Source: SFEL01 sp045603585 (GTDB lineage: Bacteria > Bacillota > Clostridia > Christensenellales > CAG-138). Taken from it: 64,000 nucleotides of DNA. The DNA lies in the NCBI GenBank assembly GCA_045603585.1, contig JAZUMK010000030.1:26414-90413 (forward strand), read 5' to 3'. The translations under genes were made by a program, and so were the position numbers. The notes below the pieces were generated by a model. It saw only the letters and a program-made list of their open reading frames with translations, was not told where the DNA came from and made no database searches. Shown piece by piece: positions 34,086 to 41,342 of this stretch (the first letter of the stretch is position 1; each line of letters starts with the position of its first letter).

Positions 34086-35981
34086 ATGTTCTCTGACAGT
34101 TATTTTGACAGGTTCATATTGCCTGATGATCTTAAAAGTGCCCTCCTTAAGTGCCGCTCAATAGCATATATTGAAAATCAGGATGAGCTGGACGAATTGA
34201 TATTCGGCCCTACCCATACCTCCAGGTATGATGTGGTATACAACATTCCGGGACGAGGAACCGTCAAAGAGGCGGAGGTCATTCGCTGCAAAAATGGCGC
34301 CGTGGTCAATTTCATGGAAGATTATATGCGCCGCAGAGACCCCAATTCCATGGTGATAGGCGATGAGCTGCCCAGCGACAAGCCCCGCTTTAAGGATCGT
34401 TTCGGCTATGATTTTGCTTCGCTTCGCCGGGAAACCATGGACTGGTTCAGCGGACAGACGGTTATTCTGCTGCCCTTCAGGGCCGGCGATAAGACCTACG
34501 GCTATGACAGCCTTATGATATGCCCTGCAAATGCTGCGTTCTTTGCGCTGGCCTTGGCCAATATGCAGGGATTTGTGGGCATCAATGACATTTCAAGAAA
34601 CTATAAGCCACGGGCTATTATCTATGTTGCGCCGCCTTTCCGCCATACTCATTTCGAAGGCAGGCAGGTAGTCGTTCACAATCGCAGTAATGAGTGCCAT
34701 GAAGTATTTGCCTATAATCTCTATCCCGGTCCTTCCGCAAAGAAGGGCGTGTATTCCGTATTGCTGGATATAGGCGAGCAGGAGGGGTGGATATGCTGTC
34801 ATGCCAGCGCAGCCTTGGTGGAGACCCCCTATGAAAATGAGACGGTATTCATGCACGAGGGCGCCAGCGGCGGCGGCAAAAGCGAAATGCTGGAGGACTT
34901 TACCCGCGAGGATGACGACAGGCTGCTTCTGGGCACCCACGTTGTCACCGGCGAGAAGTACTATCTGAACCTTAATGAAAGCTGCAACATATATCCCATA
35001 GCCGACGATATGGCGTTATGTCATGCAGGCTATCAGGACCCGGACAGCGGCAGGCTGGTTATTACGGATGCGGAGGCAGGCTGGTTCCTCAGAATGGACA
35101 GCATGCACGCATACGGCAACAACCCCATATACGAAAAGGTATCCATACATCCCCCCAGGCCGCTGCTTTTCTTCAACATGGACGGCGTGCCGGGCGCAAC
35201 CTGCCTTATTTGGGAGCATATCCGCGATTCCAACGGTCAGCCCTGCCCCAATCCCAGGGTCATCATCCCCCGGGATATGATAGAAAACATCGCCCCAAGA
35301 GAGCCCCAGGAAGTAGGTGTTCGCAGCTTTGGCGTACGCATGCCTCCCTCTACGGCGGAGGATCCCAATTACGGCATCATGGGTATGCTGCATATCATAC
35401 CGCCAGCATTGGCCTGGCTGTGGAGATTGGTTGCCCCCAGAGGCTTTAAGAATCCCAGCATCGTGGATGGCGGCGGTACCATGAAGAGCGAGGGCGTAGG
35501 CTCATATTGGCCCTTTGCCACCGGCAAAAAGGTCACTCAGGCAAACCTGCTGCTCAAGCAGATAATTTCCTGCCCCAATACCCTTAATGTGCTCATACCC
35601 AATCAGCATATAGGTGCATACAATATCGGCTTTATGTCCGAATGGGTATCCCGCGAATACCTTGCCAGACACAACGGCAACATCAAGGCAAAGCATCTTA
35701 CGCCTGCACGCTGCCCGCTCTTCGGCTATGCGCTGCTGGATATGAAGCTGGATAATCAGTATGTCCGCCAGACCTTCCTCCGCCCCGAGACCCAGTCCAA
35801 GCTGGGTGAAGCGGGCTACGATGCCGGTGCCAAGATACTTACAGACTTCTTTAAGCAGGAGATTAAGCAGTTCCTTACAGAGGAGCTTGACCCCCTGGGC
35901 CGTCAGATAATCGAATGCTGCCTTAATGACGGCACGCTGGACGATTATCTCGCTCTCACCCCCATGAAGCTGGTGAAGTAA
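34086..35981 (+). CDS. PEPCK-like protein of unknown function (DUF4914-type)
   Basis: Cytoplasmic protein of 631 aa with a P-loop HEGASGGGKSEM near residue 260, which resembles the kinase loop of phosphoenolpyruvate carboxykinase and HPr kinase more than classic Walker A. The length and the SVLLDIGEQEGW, HASAALVETPYENE and PLLFFNMDGVPGATCLIWE stretches fit the family I know as DUF4914. The GFKNPSIVDGGGTMKSEGVGSYWPFATG part recalls PEPCK substrate motifs. GGGAGG precedes the ATG. The gene is single, between terminators. A phosphotransfer reaction is likely; substrate unknown. Confidence 0.75.
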   Translation: MFSDSYFDRFILPDDLKSALLKCRSIAYIENQDELDELIFGPTHTSRYDVVYNIPGRGTVKEAEVIRCKNGAVVNFMEDYMRRRDPNSMVIGDELPSDKPRFKDRFGYDFASLRRETMDWFSGQTVILLPFRAGDKTYGYDSLMICPANAAFFALALANMQGFVGINDISRNYKPRAIIYVAPPFRHTHFEGRQVVVHNRSNECHEVFAYNLYPGPSAKKGVYSVLLDIGEQEGWICCHASAALVETPYENETVFMHEGASGGGKSEMLEDFTREDDDRLLLGTHVVTGEKYYLNLNESCNIYPIADDMALCHAGYQDPDSGRLVITDAEAGWFLRMDSMHAYGNNPIYEKVSIHPPRPLLFFNMDGVPGATCLIWEHIRDSNGQPCPNPRVIIPRDMIENIAPREPQEVGVRSFGVRMPPSTAEDPNYGIMGMLHIIPPALAWLWRLVAPRGFKNPSIVDGGGTMKSEGVGSYWPFATGKKVTQANLLLKQIISCPNTLNVLIPNQHIGAYNIGFMSEWVSREYLARHNGNIKAKHLTPARCPLFGYALLDMKLDNQYVRQTFLRPETQSKLGEAGYDAGAKILTDFFKQEIKQFLTEELDPLGRQIIECCLNDGTLDDYLALTPMKLVK

Positions 35982-36005
35982 AATCTGATATTCCCCCAAA
36001 ACGCC

Positions 36006-36033
36006 AAAGGACGGAATTTTTCCGTCCTTTTTT
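36006..36033 (+). terminator. Terminator of the PEPCK-like gene
   Basis: AAAGGACGGAA-TTT-TTCCGTCCTTT followed by further T residues. Confidence 0.88.
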
Positions 36034-36043
36034 GTATACAGAA

Positions 36044-36066
36044 AACCACGCGATAGTCGCGTGGTT
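36044..36066. terminator. Second hairpin
   Basis: AACCACGCGA-TAG-TCGCGTGGTT, a perfect 10-bp stem directly after the previous terminator. It lacks a T run. Confidence 0.5.
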
Positions 36067-36155
36067 CAGAAAAGCTTAAGCGGGGAAATTTATACAGGCG
36101 ACAAAGCATTTGGAAAGAGTATATACGTCCTGTGCATGCTTGTCGTAAGCTGCCT

Positions 36156-36197
36156 AAAAAGCCGCATGGTTGAAAGCGATCAACAATGCGGCTTTTT
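36156..36197 (-). terminator. Terminator of the thiamine operon
   Basis: AAAAAGCCGCAT with inner GTTGA pairs with TCAAC and ATGCGGCTTTTT; a nearly perfect long stem, effective on both strands. Confidence 0.85.
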
Positions 36198-36266
36198 ATT
36201 GATGAATTTTTCAGGCGGATATGACGATAAAGTATTACTGTTTATAAATCGAAAATTTACGGCTCT

Positions 36267-36887
36267 TTATCTAACCCTGATCAAAAGCAGCCTGCCCTCC
36301 TTGACGGACACTGCGGCTTTTTGGCCGGGCAGTACTTCGTTGCTTATGCCGTACTGATATTCGCAGGATATTTCAGCATCTGTCAGGGGATACTTTGCCC
36401 CGGTGATGGTGATGCCTTTGGCGAGGCCTGTGATATTCAGAAGAGAAAAGAAGGGGTATTCATCATGGATGTAAACCGGCTGATGGGATACTATTTCCAT
36501 TTCGGAATAATCGTCTATGATACGGCCCTTCTTACCCAGCGAATCCAGATACAGCAGAATGGACACATTGCCCAATGTGTGGTCAAGCCTTGCACCAATA
36601 ACGCCTATTAAAAGAAAATCATCAAAGCCCCTTTTAACGGCCTCTTTTACCGCATACACGGTATCAGTGTCATCCTTTTCCCGGGGAAGGACGATGGTTT
36701 CCACATCCATATTTGGGTTTTCGTGGGAATCAAAATCGCCTACGATCAAGCCGGGTGCTGCCTGAAGGTGCTCCAGGTGTTTCAGGCCGCTGTCGCAGAA
36801 GATCACATAGTCATCCTCGCGAAGCAGAGTACGGATATATTCATAGTTGTTTATGTCGGCACCGCCAACTATTACACAGCGTCTCAT
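36267..36887 (-). CDS. thiN: Thiamine pyrophosphokinase
   Basis: Kinase converting thiamine and ATP to thiamine diphosphate, 206 aa. The N-terminus has RCVIVGGADI, then CDSGLKHL, the conserved GDFDS motif near residue 57, and DDTD followed by IGARLDHTLGN, all typical of TPK. The ATG at 36887 overlaps the thiD stop codon (36884-36886); an ATG six codons earlier is also possible but has no better ribosome site. It is the last gene of the salvage operon and turns salvaged thiamine into cofactor. Confidence 0.92.
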   Translation of the reverse strand: MRRCVIVGGADINNYEYIRTLLREDDYVIFCDSGLKHLEHLQAAPGLIVGDFDSHENPNMDVETIVLPREKDDTDTVYAVKEAVKRGFDDFLLIGVIGARLDHTLGNVSILLYLDSLGKKGRIIDDYSEMEIVSHQPVYIHDEYPFFSLLNITGLAKGITITGAKYPLTDAEISCEYQYGISNEVLPGQKAAVSVKEGRLLLIRVR

Positions 36888-37690
36888 CGTTTGTTTACCG
36901 TCCATTCTTCTTTAATGTCAAATGCGTGATCCATAGGCCCTGACCCACTGCCCAGATCGAGCATTGCAGACAGGGCGCCGCAGATATAGTCTTTTGCCCT
37001 TTGCACGGACTCTGCAAGGGTAAATCCCTTGGCAAGGTTGGCGGCAATGGCGCTGGACAGGGTGCAGCCCGTACCGTGGGTGTTGGGATTGTCTATGCGC
37101 CTGCCCTTAAACCAAATCATGCTGCCATTTTCATAAAGCAGATCATTTGCATCGTTGATGCTGTGGCCGCCTTTGAGCAGGACAGCACAATGATAGCTGT
37201 CGCCTATCTGCTTTGCTGCTGCCATCATATCATCCTTGGAGCTTATTGTCAGGCCGGAGAGGACCTGCGCTTCAGGGATGTTGGGCGTCACAAGGGCAGA
37301 GAGGGGGAACAGCTCTTCTATAAGGGTTTGCACCGCATCGGTTTTCATCAATGCGGAGCCGGAGGTTGCCACCATTACAGGGTCAACCACTATATTCCTT
37401 GCATTATAATATCTCAGCCTGTCTGCAATTACACGGATAAGCTCGCAGGATGCCACCATGCCTATCTTTACGGCATCCGGATAAATGTCTTCAAATACGG
37501 CATCCAGCTGCTGCTGTAAAAATTCCGGTGTGGATTCCTGAATTGCCCTCACGCCGGTTGTGTTTTGCGCCGTCAGCGCCGTAATTGCGCTCATGGCGTA
37601 AACGCCGTTCATGGTCATGGTTTTGATATCGGCCTGAATACCGGCGCCTCCGCTGCAGTCGCTGCCTGCAATGGTCAATGCTGTTTTCAT
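36884..37690 (-). CDS. thiD: Hydroxymethylpyrimidine/phosphomethylpyrimidine kinase
   Basis: Ribokinase-like kinase, 268 aa, which phosphorylates HMP twice to HMP-PP. The N-terminus ALTIAGSDCSGGAGIQADIK is diagnostic, and NTHGTGCTLSSAIAANLAKG carries the catalytic Asp region and anion hole. The ATG at 37690 has AAGGAG at 7 bases; earlier in-frame starts do not. It lies between the thiamine-binding protein and thiN genes. Confidence 0.94.
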   Translation of the reverse strand: MKTALTIAGSDCSGGAGIQADIKTMTMNGVYAMSAITALTAQNTTGVRAIQESTPEFLQQQLDAVFEDIYPDAVKIGMVASCELIRVIADRLRYYNARNIVVDPVMVATSGSALMKTDAVQTLIEELFPLSALVTPNIPEAQVLSGLTISSKDDMMAAAKQIGDSYHCAVLLKGGHSINDANDLLYENGSMIWFKGRRIDNPNTHGTGCTLSSAIAANLAKGFTLAESVQRAKDYICGALSAMLDLGSGSGPMDHAFDIKEEWTVNKR

Positions 37691-37700
37691 GGCGAACTCC

Positions 37701-37997
37701 TTACCTGTACTTGCCGGTTTTCTGCTCAATGGTGAGGATATCGCCCTCGGGACGGTAAACGGCCTTTATATAGGCGGATACCTTGGGTGCGCCGGAGCGG
37801 ACGGCTACCTTAAGGCATTCTTTGGCAATATCCATAAGCTCATCATAGCTTTCTCCCTCAATGGTGGTTTCAAAGGCCGCCACCTGATAGGTGAGACCGG
37901 TGCTTTGGATGTAGGCGATCACCTCATCCACAATGCGGCATACTTCCGCATCCGTGTCAACATTAGGCAAAACCTGAATGGCAATGCTTGCGCTCAT
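37701..37997 (-). CDS. Thiamine-binding protein (YqgV/MTH1187 type)
   Basis: Small ferredoxin-fold protein, 98 aa, of the DUF77/MTH1187 family, whose members bind thiamine. It starts MSASIAIQVLPNV, has a central AAFETTIEGE segment typical of the ligand site, and contains no membrane part. GGAGGAG precedes the ATG. It lies between thiE and thiD under the same TPP riboswitches, which supports a role in thiamine or HMP handling. Confidence 0.82.
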   Translation of the reverse strand: MSASIAIQVLPNVDTDAEVCRIVDEVIAYIQSTGLTYQVAAFETTIEGESYDELMDIAKECLKVAVRSGAPKVSAYIKAVYRPEGDILTIEQKTGKYR

Positions 37998-38045
37998 ATG
38001 ATCTCCTCCTGATTCATATTGATTTTATCTGCGGTTATTTCAGCC

Positions 38046-38705
38046 CTATTTATGAGCCACCATCTCTTTTGCAAGCTCTAAAAGCTGCGCTGTTGCCTTG
38101 CCGGGATCATCCGTCGCAAATATGGCGGATACCACCGCAACGCCATCCACACCGCTGTCTGACAGCTCCATAAGGTTATTTGCATTGATGCCGCCTATGG
38201 CAACCACTGGTATGGACACGGCACGGCAGATTTCTTTCAGCCGTTCCATCGTCATATTGCGGGCGTTTTTCTTGGTATCGGTTCCAAACACGGCGCCTGC
38301 GCCGATGTAATCCGCACCTGCGGCCTCAGCGTTAATGGCTTCCTCCACAGTACCTGCGGATATGCCGAGTATCTTGTCCGCTCCTATGATGCTTCTGATA
38401 TCTCTGCCCTTTATATCCGACTGACCAACGTGAACTCCGTCCGCCTGAATTGCAAGGGCGATCTCCACGCTGTCGTTGACCACATAGGGCACATTGCAGC
38501 GGGCACAAAGTTCTTTAAGCTTTGCTGCTTCCACTTCAAATGAAGCTGCATCCAAATCCTTTTCCCGTATCTGAAGAAAGGTCGCACCGTTTGAAAGTAC
38601 TTCCTCGCATACGCTGAGGAGAGTATGGCCTTGCTTCAGCCGGCTTTGATCCGTCACCGCATAGAGAAGCATGGCGTTGCGTATATCATCTTTTGAAAAC
38701 TTCAT
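38046..38705 (-). CDS. thiE: Thiamine phosphate synthase
   Basis: TIM-barrel enzyme joining HMP-PP and thiazole phosphate to TMP, 219 aa. Present are LYAVTDQS near the N-terminus, LQIREKDLD near 48, the DGVHVGQSD motif near 90, and AIGGINANNL near 165. Its start codon lies inside the end of thiM (20-base overlap) with AAAAGGAGC before it. Full family length, no defects seen. Confidence 0.94.
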   Translation of the reverse strand: MKFSKDDIRNAMLLYAVTDQSRLKQGHTLLSVCEEVLSNGATFLQIREKDLDAASFEVEAAKLKELCARCNVPYVVNDSVEIALAIQADGVHVGQSDIKGRDIRSIIGADKILGISAGTVEEAINAEAAGADYIGAGAVFGTDTKKNARNMTMERLKEICRAVSIPVVAIGGINANNLMELSDSGVDGVAVVSAIFATDDPGKATAQLLELAKEMVAHK

Positions 38706-39510
38706 ATTTTGCTCCTTTTATAAGCTGCTGTTCTGTAAGGTTGAATACCGCGTCTATCAAATCATTTCGGAAGGTGGCGTTGCCTGTGCCGTTATGCAGA
38801 CGTTTTTCTTCGGCTGTTTCGCCGCATATGCCCATGGCCGCCATGGCGGAGCAGGCTGCAAGATAGTGATCCTTATAAGCTCCGCAAAATGCACCGATAA
38901 GAGAGGTAAGCATGCAGCCGCTTCCGGTGATGCGTGCCATGGTGGGGCAGCCGTTATACAGCACACAGGTCTTATTTCCGTTGGAGATCACATCGATTTT
39001 CCCTGAGATGGCGATAACTGTTCCAAGCTTCTTGGAAAGCTCTGCCGCCATTGTAATTGCAGATTGGAGGTTATCCTCGGTGATCTCATCCGCACAGCTT
39101 ACATCCACGCCGCTGCCGGCGGCCTGCTGTCCCGCAAGATAACGGATTTCGGATGCGTTTCCCCGGATCACGGCAAAATGTATCAGGTCAAGCAGCCGCT
39201 TTACCGCATCCCGCCTGAGCTGAGTTCCTCCGCAGCCCACAGGGTCAAGTATTACGGGCCTGCCCAGCCTGTTGGCTTGCTTTCCGGCCAGTATCATGGC
39301 GTCTACGTTGTCTATTGCACCCATGTTGCACACCAGCGCCTGAGCGTCACTTACCGCTTCTTCCACTTCCATAGGGTGGGAGGCCATGGTGGGGCTGCCG
39401 CCGGATGCAAGTATGATATTGGCGCAGTCATTGACCGTTACAAAGTTTGTGATGCACTGCACCAGCGGCCTGCTGCTTCGAACAGCAGATAATACTTTTT
39501 CAATATCCAT
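38686..39510 (-). CDS. thiM: Hydroxyethylthiazole kinase
   Basis: Kinase for thiazole salvage, 274 aa. PLVQCITNFVTVNDCAN near residue 15, the VLDPVGCG-like segment, RGNASEI, and the catalytic GSGCMLTSLIGAF loop near 203 are present. The ATG at 39510 lies 2 bases from the thiW stop. A much longer open frame upstream overlaps thiW and is not used. Confidence 0.94.
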   Translation of the reverse strand: MDIEKVLSAVRSSRPLVQCITNFVTVNDCANIILASGGSPTMASHPMEVEEAVSDAQALVCNMGAIDNVDAMILAGKQANRLGRPVILDPVGCGGTQLRRDAVKRLLDLIHFAVIRGNASEIRYLAGQQAAGSGVDVSCADEITEDNLQSAITMAAELSKKLGTVIAISGKIDVISNGNKTCVLYNGCPTMARITGSGCMLTSLIGAFCGAYKDHYLAACSAMAAMGICGETAEEKRLHNGTGNATFRNDLIDAVFNLTEQQLIKGAKYEVFKR

Positions 39511-39512
39511 AC

Positions 39513-40013
39513 CTACTGCTCCATTTCTGACATAAAGCGGCTCATGGCCTTTGAACGCTTCAGTATTATCAGCACCATTACGCCCATGATGCCGCCCACA
39601 ACGGCAGAGGGGGTATAGAAGGGGACATAGTACAGGAAGTTTTGAGCATCCAGTCCGTAGAACCACTTCATAAGGGGATAGGAGGCCAATGCTCCCAGCA
39701 ATCCGGTTCCGATGATCTCACCTGCGCAGACAAGATAGATGTTTTTTGTTTTTCTCCACAGAAGACCGCCCAATATGGGGCCAAACACAGCCCCGGTGAC
39801 GGCCTGGATGGTCCTGCCCGACATCATCCTCATGATGCCGCACAGCAATGCGCTGAGGCAGGCCCACCATGGCCCCAGAAATACGGCGGCAACCACGTCC
39901 ACAAAATGCTGAAAGGGGGCCATGGCGGGGAAGTATACGAAGGAATTTAAAACAAAAGCAAGGCTTGCGAAAAGGGCGCACAGCATCATTTTTCGGATAT
40001 TCGAATTTCTCAT
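39513..40013 (-). CDS. thiW: ThiW, substrate-specificity component of an ECF thiazole transporter
   Basis: Membrane S-component, 166 aa, with about five to six helices. It begins with a KMMLCALFASLAFVLN helix, then FPAMAPFQHFVDVVAAVFLGP and CGIMRMMSGRT, as in ThiW proteins predicted to take up the thiazole precursor. It needs the shared ECF ATPases and T subunit, which are not encoded nearby. AAAGGAG lies 6 bases before the ATG. First gene of the operon, directly behind two TPP riboswitches. Confidence 0.9.
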   Translation of the reverse strand: MRNSNIRKMMLCALFASLAFVLNSFVYFPAMAPFQHFVDVVAAVFLGPWWACLSALLCGIMRMMSGRTIQAVTGAVFGPILGGLLWRKTKNIYLVCAGEIIGTGLLGALASYPLMKWFYGLDAQNFLYYVPFYTPSAVVGGIMGVMVLIILKRSKAMSRFMSEMEQ

Positions 40014-40073
40014 ATGTACTCCTTTGTAAAATCGGGAAACGGGCTGTATTCAGCGACGCTTCCAAAATTGGGC

Positions 40074-40096
40074 GCGGTTATTCACGAAATAACCGC
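40074..40096 (-). other. Hairpin before thiW
   Basis: GCGGTTATT and its exact complement flank a 5-nt loop about 60 bases before the thiW start codon. It has no T run, so it is not a terminator. It may protect the processed mRNA. Confidence 0.45.
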
Positions 40097-40212
40097 CTGG
40101 AAGTTCGGTCGATGCTTGCTGGCATCCTCTCACGCCGGAACACGGCTTCCCATCGCTGAAATACAAGACTCAGGGCGCTCCCCCTCAGTCCGTTTCCTCC
40201 TTTCCTCAAAGG

Positions 40213-40248
40213 ATAAAAAAGCAAGAGGATACCTTTTGCGGTATCCTC
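40213..40248 (-). terminator. Expression-platform terminator of the proximal TPP riboswitch
   Basis: On the minus strand, GAGGATACC-GCAAAA-GGTATCCTC is followed within a few bases by a T run. It sits 20 bases after the aptamer. Confidence 0.82.
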
Positions 40249-40261
40249 CCGGAACAGAGCT

Positions 40262-40351
40262 GAAGCATTTCCTACGGCGGCATTATCCACATCAGGTATA
40301 AGGGTCGAAGGTAAAGCCTTCCTCTCAGCCTGTCAATACAAGCTCCCCCTT
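40262..40351 (-). ncRNA. TPP riboswitch, proximal copy
   Basis: Minus-strand aptamer with the conserved TPP elements in order: GGGGGAGC, GCTGAGAGG, GACCC, ACCTGATGTGGATAATGCC and CGTAGGAA. These form the pyrimidine- and pyrophosphate-sensing helices of the THI box. It is followed by its own terminator, so TPP should stop transcription before thiW. Confidence 0.95.
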
Positions 40352-40370
40352 GCATTTTCGGTTGTAAAGC

Positions 40371-40410
40371 AAAATAAAACAGGAGACCATCCGCCTTGGA
40401 TGCCTCCTGT
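40371..40410 (-). terminator. Expression-platform terminator of the distal TPP riboswitch
   Basis: Minus-strand ACAGGAGGCATCC pairs with GGATGGTCTCCTGT around a 5-nt loop, followed by TTTATTTT. It lies between the two aptamers. Confidence 0.88.
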
Positions 40411-40427
40411 AAAAATCATCGTGTATG

Positions 40428-40512
40428 ACTTCCTACGGCGGCATTATCCGCATCAGGTTATAGGGTCGAAGGTGATCCCTTCCTCTCAGCCTGTCAGCAC
40501 AAGCTCCCCTGT
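40428..40512 (-). ncRNA. TPP riboswitch, distal copy
   Basis: Second complete THI box on the minus strand: GGGGAGC, GCTGAGAGG, GACCC, ACCTGATGCGGATAATGCC, CGTAGGAA. It is about 80 bases upstream of the first, with very similar core but different linkers, and has its own terminator. Two aptamers in series give steeper control by TPP. Confidence 0.95.
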
Positions 40513-40526
40513 ATTTATTTGTATAC

Positions 40527-40555
40527 ATTATACATCTTCCGTATGGATTACTCAA
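40527..40555 (-). promoter_or_regulatory. Promoter of the thiamine operon
   Basis: On the minus strand, TTGAGT (40555-40550), a 17-base spacer and TATAAT (40532-40527), just upstream of the distal aptamer. Confidence 0.8.
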
Positions 40556-40706
40556 GATGCAATTATGCTGAAAGTGATTATTTATGGTCGGTACTGTGAT
40601 TTTATGATATGTGTGGGCGCAGCATGTAAATATAAATATTACAAGCACTGACGGCTTGCGCCGCTGCCCTTTTTTCTGTATTTGCGGAGTTTGCTGGCAA
40701 TACACA

Positions 40707-40752
40707 CCATCACGCCGCTTTATACATGCCGTTTACGTCGATTGCGACTTGC
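40707..40752 (-). pseudogene. Possible remnant of a polysaccharide deacetylase C-terminus
   Basis: A short minus-strand frame ends in AIDVNGMYKAA and a stop, close to the last residues (IIDVNGVQKAA) of the deacetylase at 58856-59662; the DNA is also similar. No upstream part of such a gene remains. It may be a decayed copy or a chance match. Confidence 0.3.
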
Positions 40753-40767
40753 ATTGCATGTCGTCAG

Positions 40768-41193
40768 TTATGAATTAAGCATAGGCAAATTCCGCTCAAA
40801 CAGCAGTTCGTTTACCTGCTGGAGGTTCATGCCCTTGCGGCAGGCGTAAAGTATAACGCAATCCCGCCTGTCCCGGGGATAAAGGGCGGCCTTTCTTGCG
40901 TGGGCCAGAAGCTGCTGCATTTCTTCGTCGTTCAGCTTCAGGCCAAAGCCCAGCTGCAGCACGGATTCACGGGAAGGACTGCGTTCGCCTGAGAAAACCT
41001 GATAGCCGTATGCGCTGGATAGCTCTGTTGCTGCAATTACTTCCGCACGGGTCATACCCTTTTCAGCAAGGAGCCGTGAAAGATAATCGGGGAGAGACAG
41101 CATGTCCACCACATCGTTGTTAGATTCCAGAAATGCATCCAGATTCTTTGCTTTTTTCAGTTCCTTGAGAAGCTTGTCGGTAGTGGTGTCCAT
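40768..41193 (-). CDS. XRE-family helix-turn-helix regulator
   Basis: Cytoplasmic protein, 141 aa. A helical N-terminal part (1-35) precedes an XRE-type HTH (about 36-95) with LSRLLAEKGMTRAEVIAAT and the second helix SSAYGYQVFSGERSPSRE. The C-terminal 35 residues are helical. It is divergent from a membrane Ser/Thr kinase gene at 41343, an arrangement that suggests the two work together: the kinase may phosphorylate the regulator. The palindromes at 41287 and 43169 are candidate binding sites. This is inference from position. Confidence 0.85.
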   Translation of the reverse strand: MDTTTDKLLKELKKAKNLDAFLESNNDVVDMLSLPDYLSRLLAEKGMTRAEVIAATELSSAYGYQVFSGERSPSRESVLQLGFGLKLNDEEMQQLLAHARKAALYPRDRRDCVILYACRKGMNLQQVNELLFERNLPMLNS

Positions 41194-41286
41194 TGCTTTT
41201 TCTCCCGGTCCAATCTATAATTATGTACTATAACTCGCAGGCGTGTCGAAGGTATATCTATTGTATCCTTTTTTGCATAAATTTTC

Positions 41287-41303
41287 TTCTGCTGTCAGCA
41301 GAA
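41287..41303. promoter_or_regulatory. Palindromic operator candidate upstream of the kinase gene
   Basis: TTCTGCTGTCAGCAGAA is a perfect 8+1+8 palindrome, 40 bases before the kinase start codon. The same core recurs at 43169-43183. Confidence 0.6.
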
Positions 41304-41342
41304 TTTATGGTATCAGTATAGCATAGCGACAGGAGTTTTAGT

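Larger units (their letters stand above)
40014..40767 (-). other. Long riboswitch leader of the thiamine operon
   Basis: In this 754-base gap the minus-strand leader runs from a promoter at 40555 through two aptamer/terminator units to thiW. The part after the second terminator (40014-40210) holds a GGAGG-rich stretch and a 9-bp hairpin (40074-40096), but no credible gene. 40560-40767 contains a remnant frame (see 40707-40752). Confidence 0.8.
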
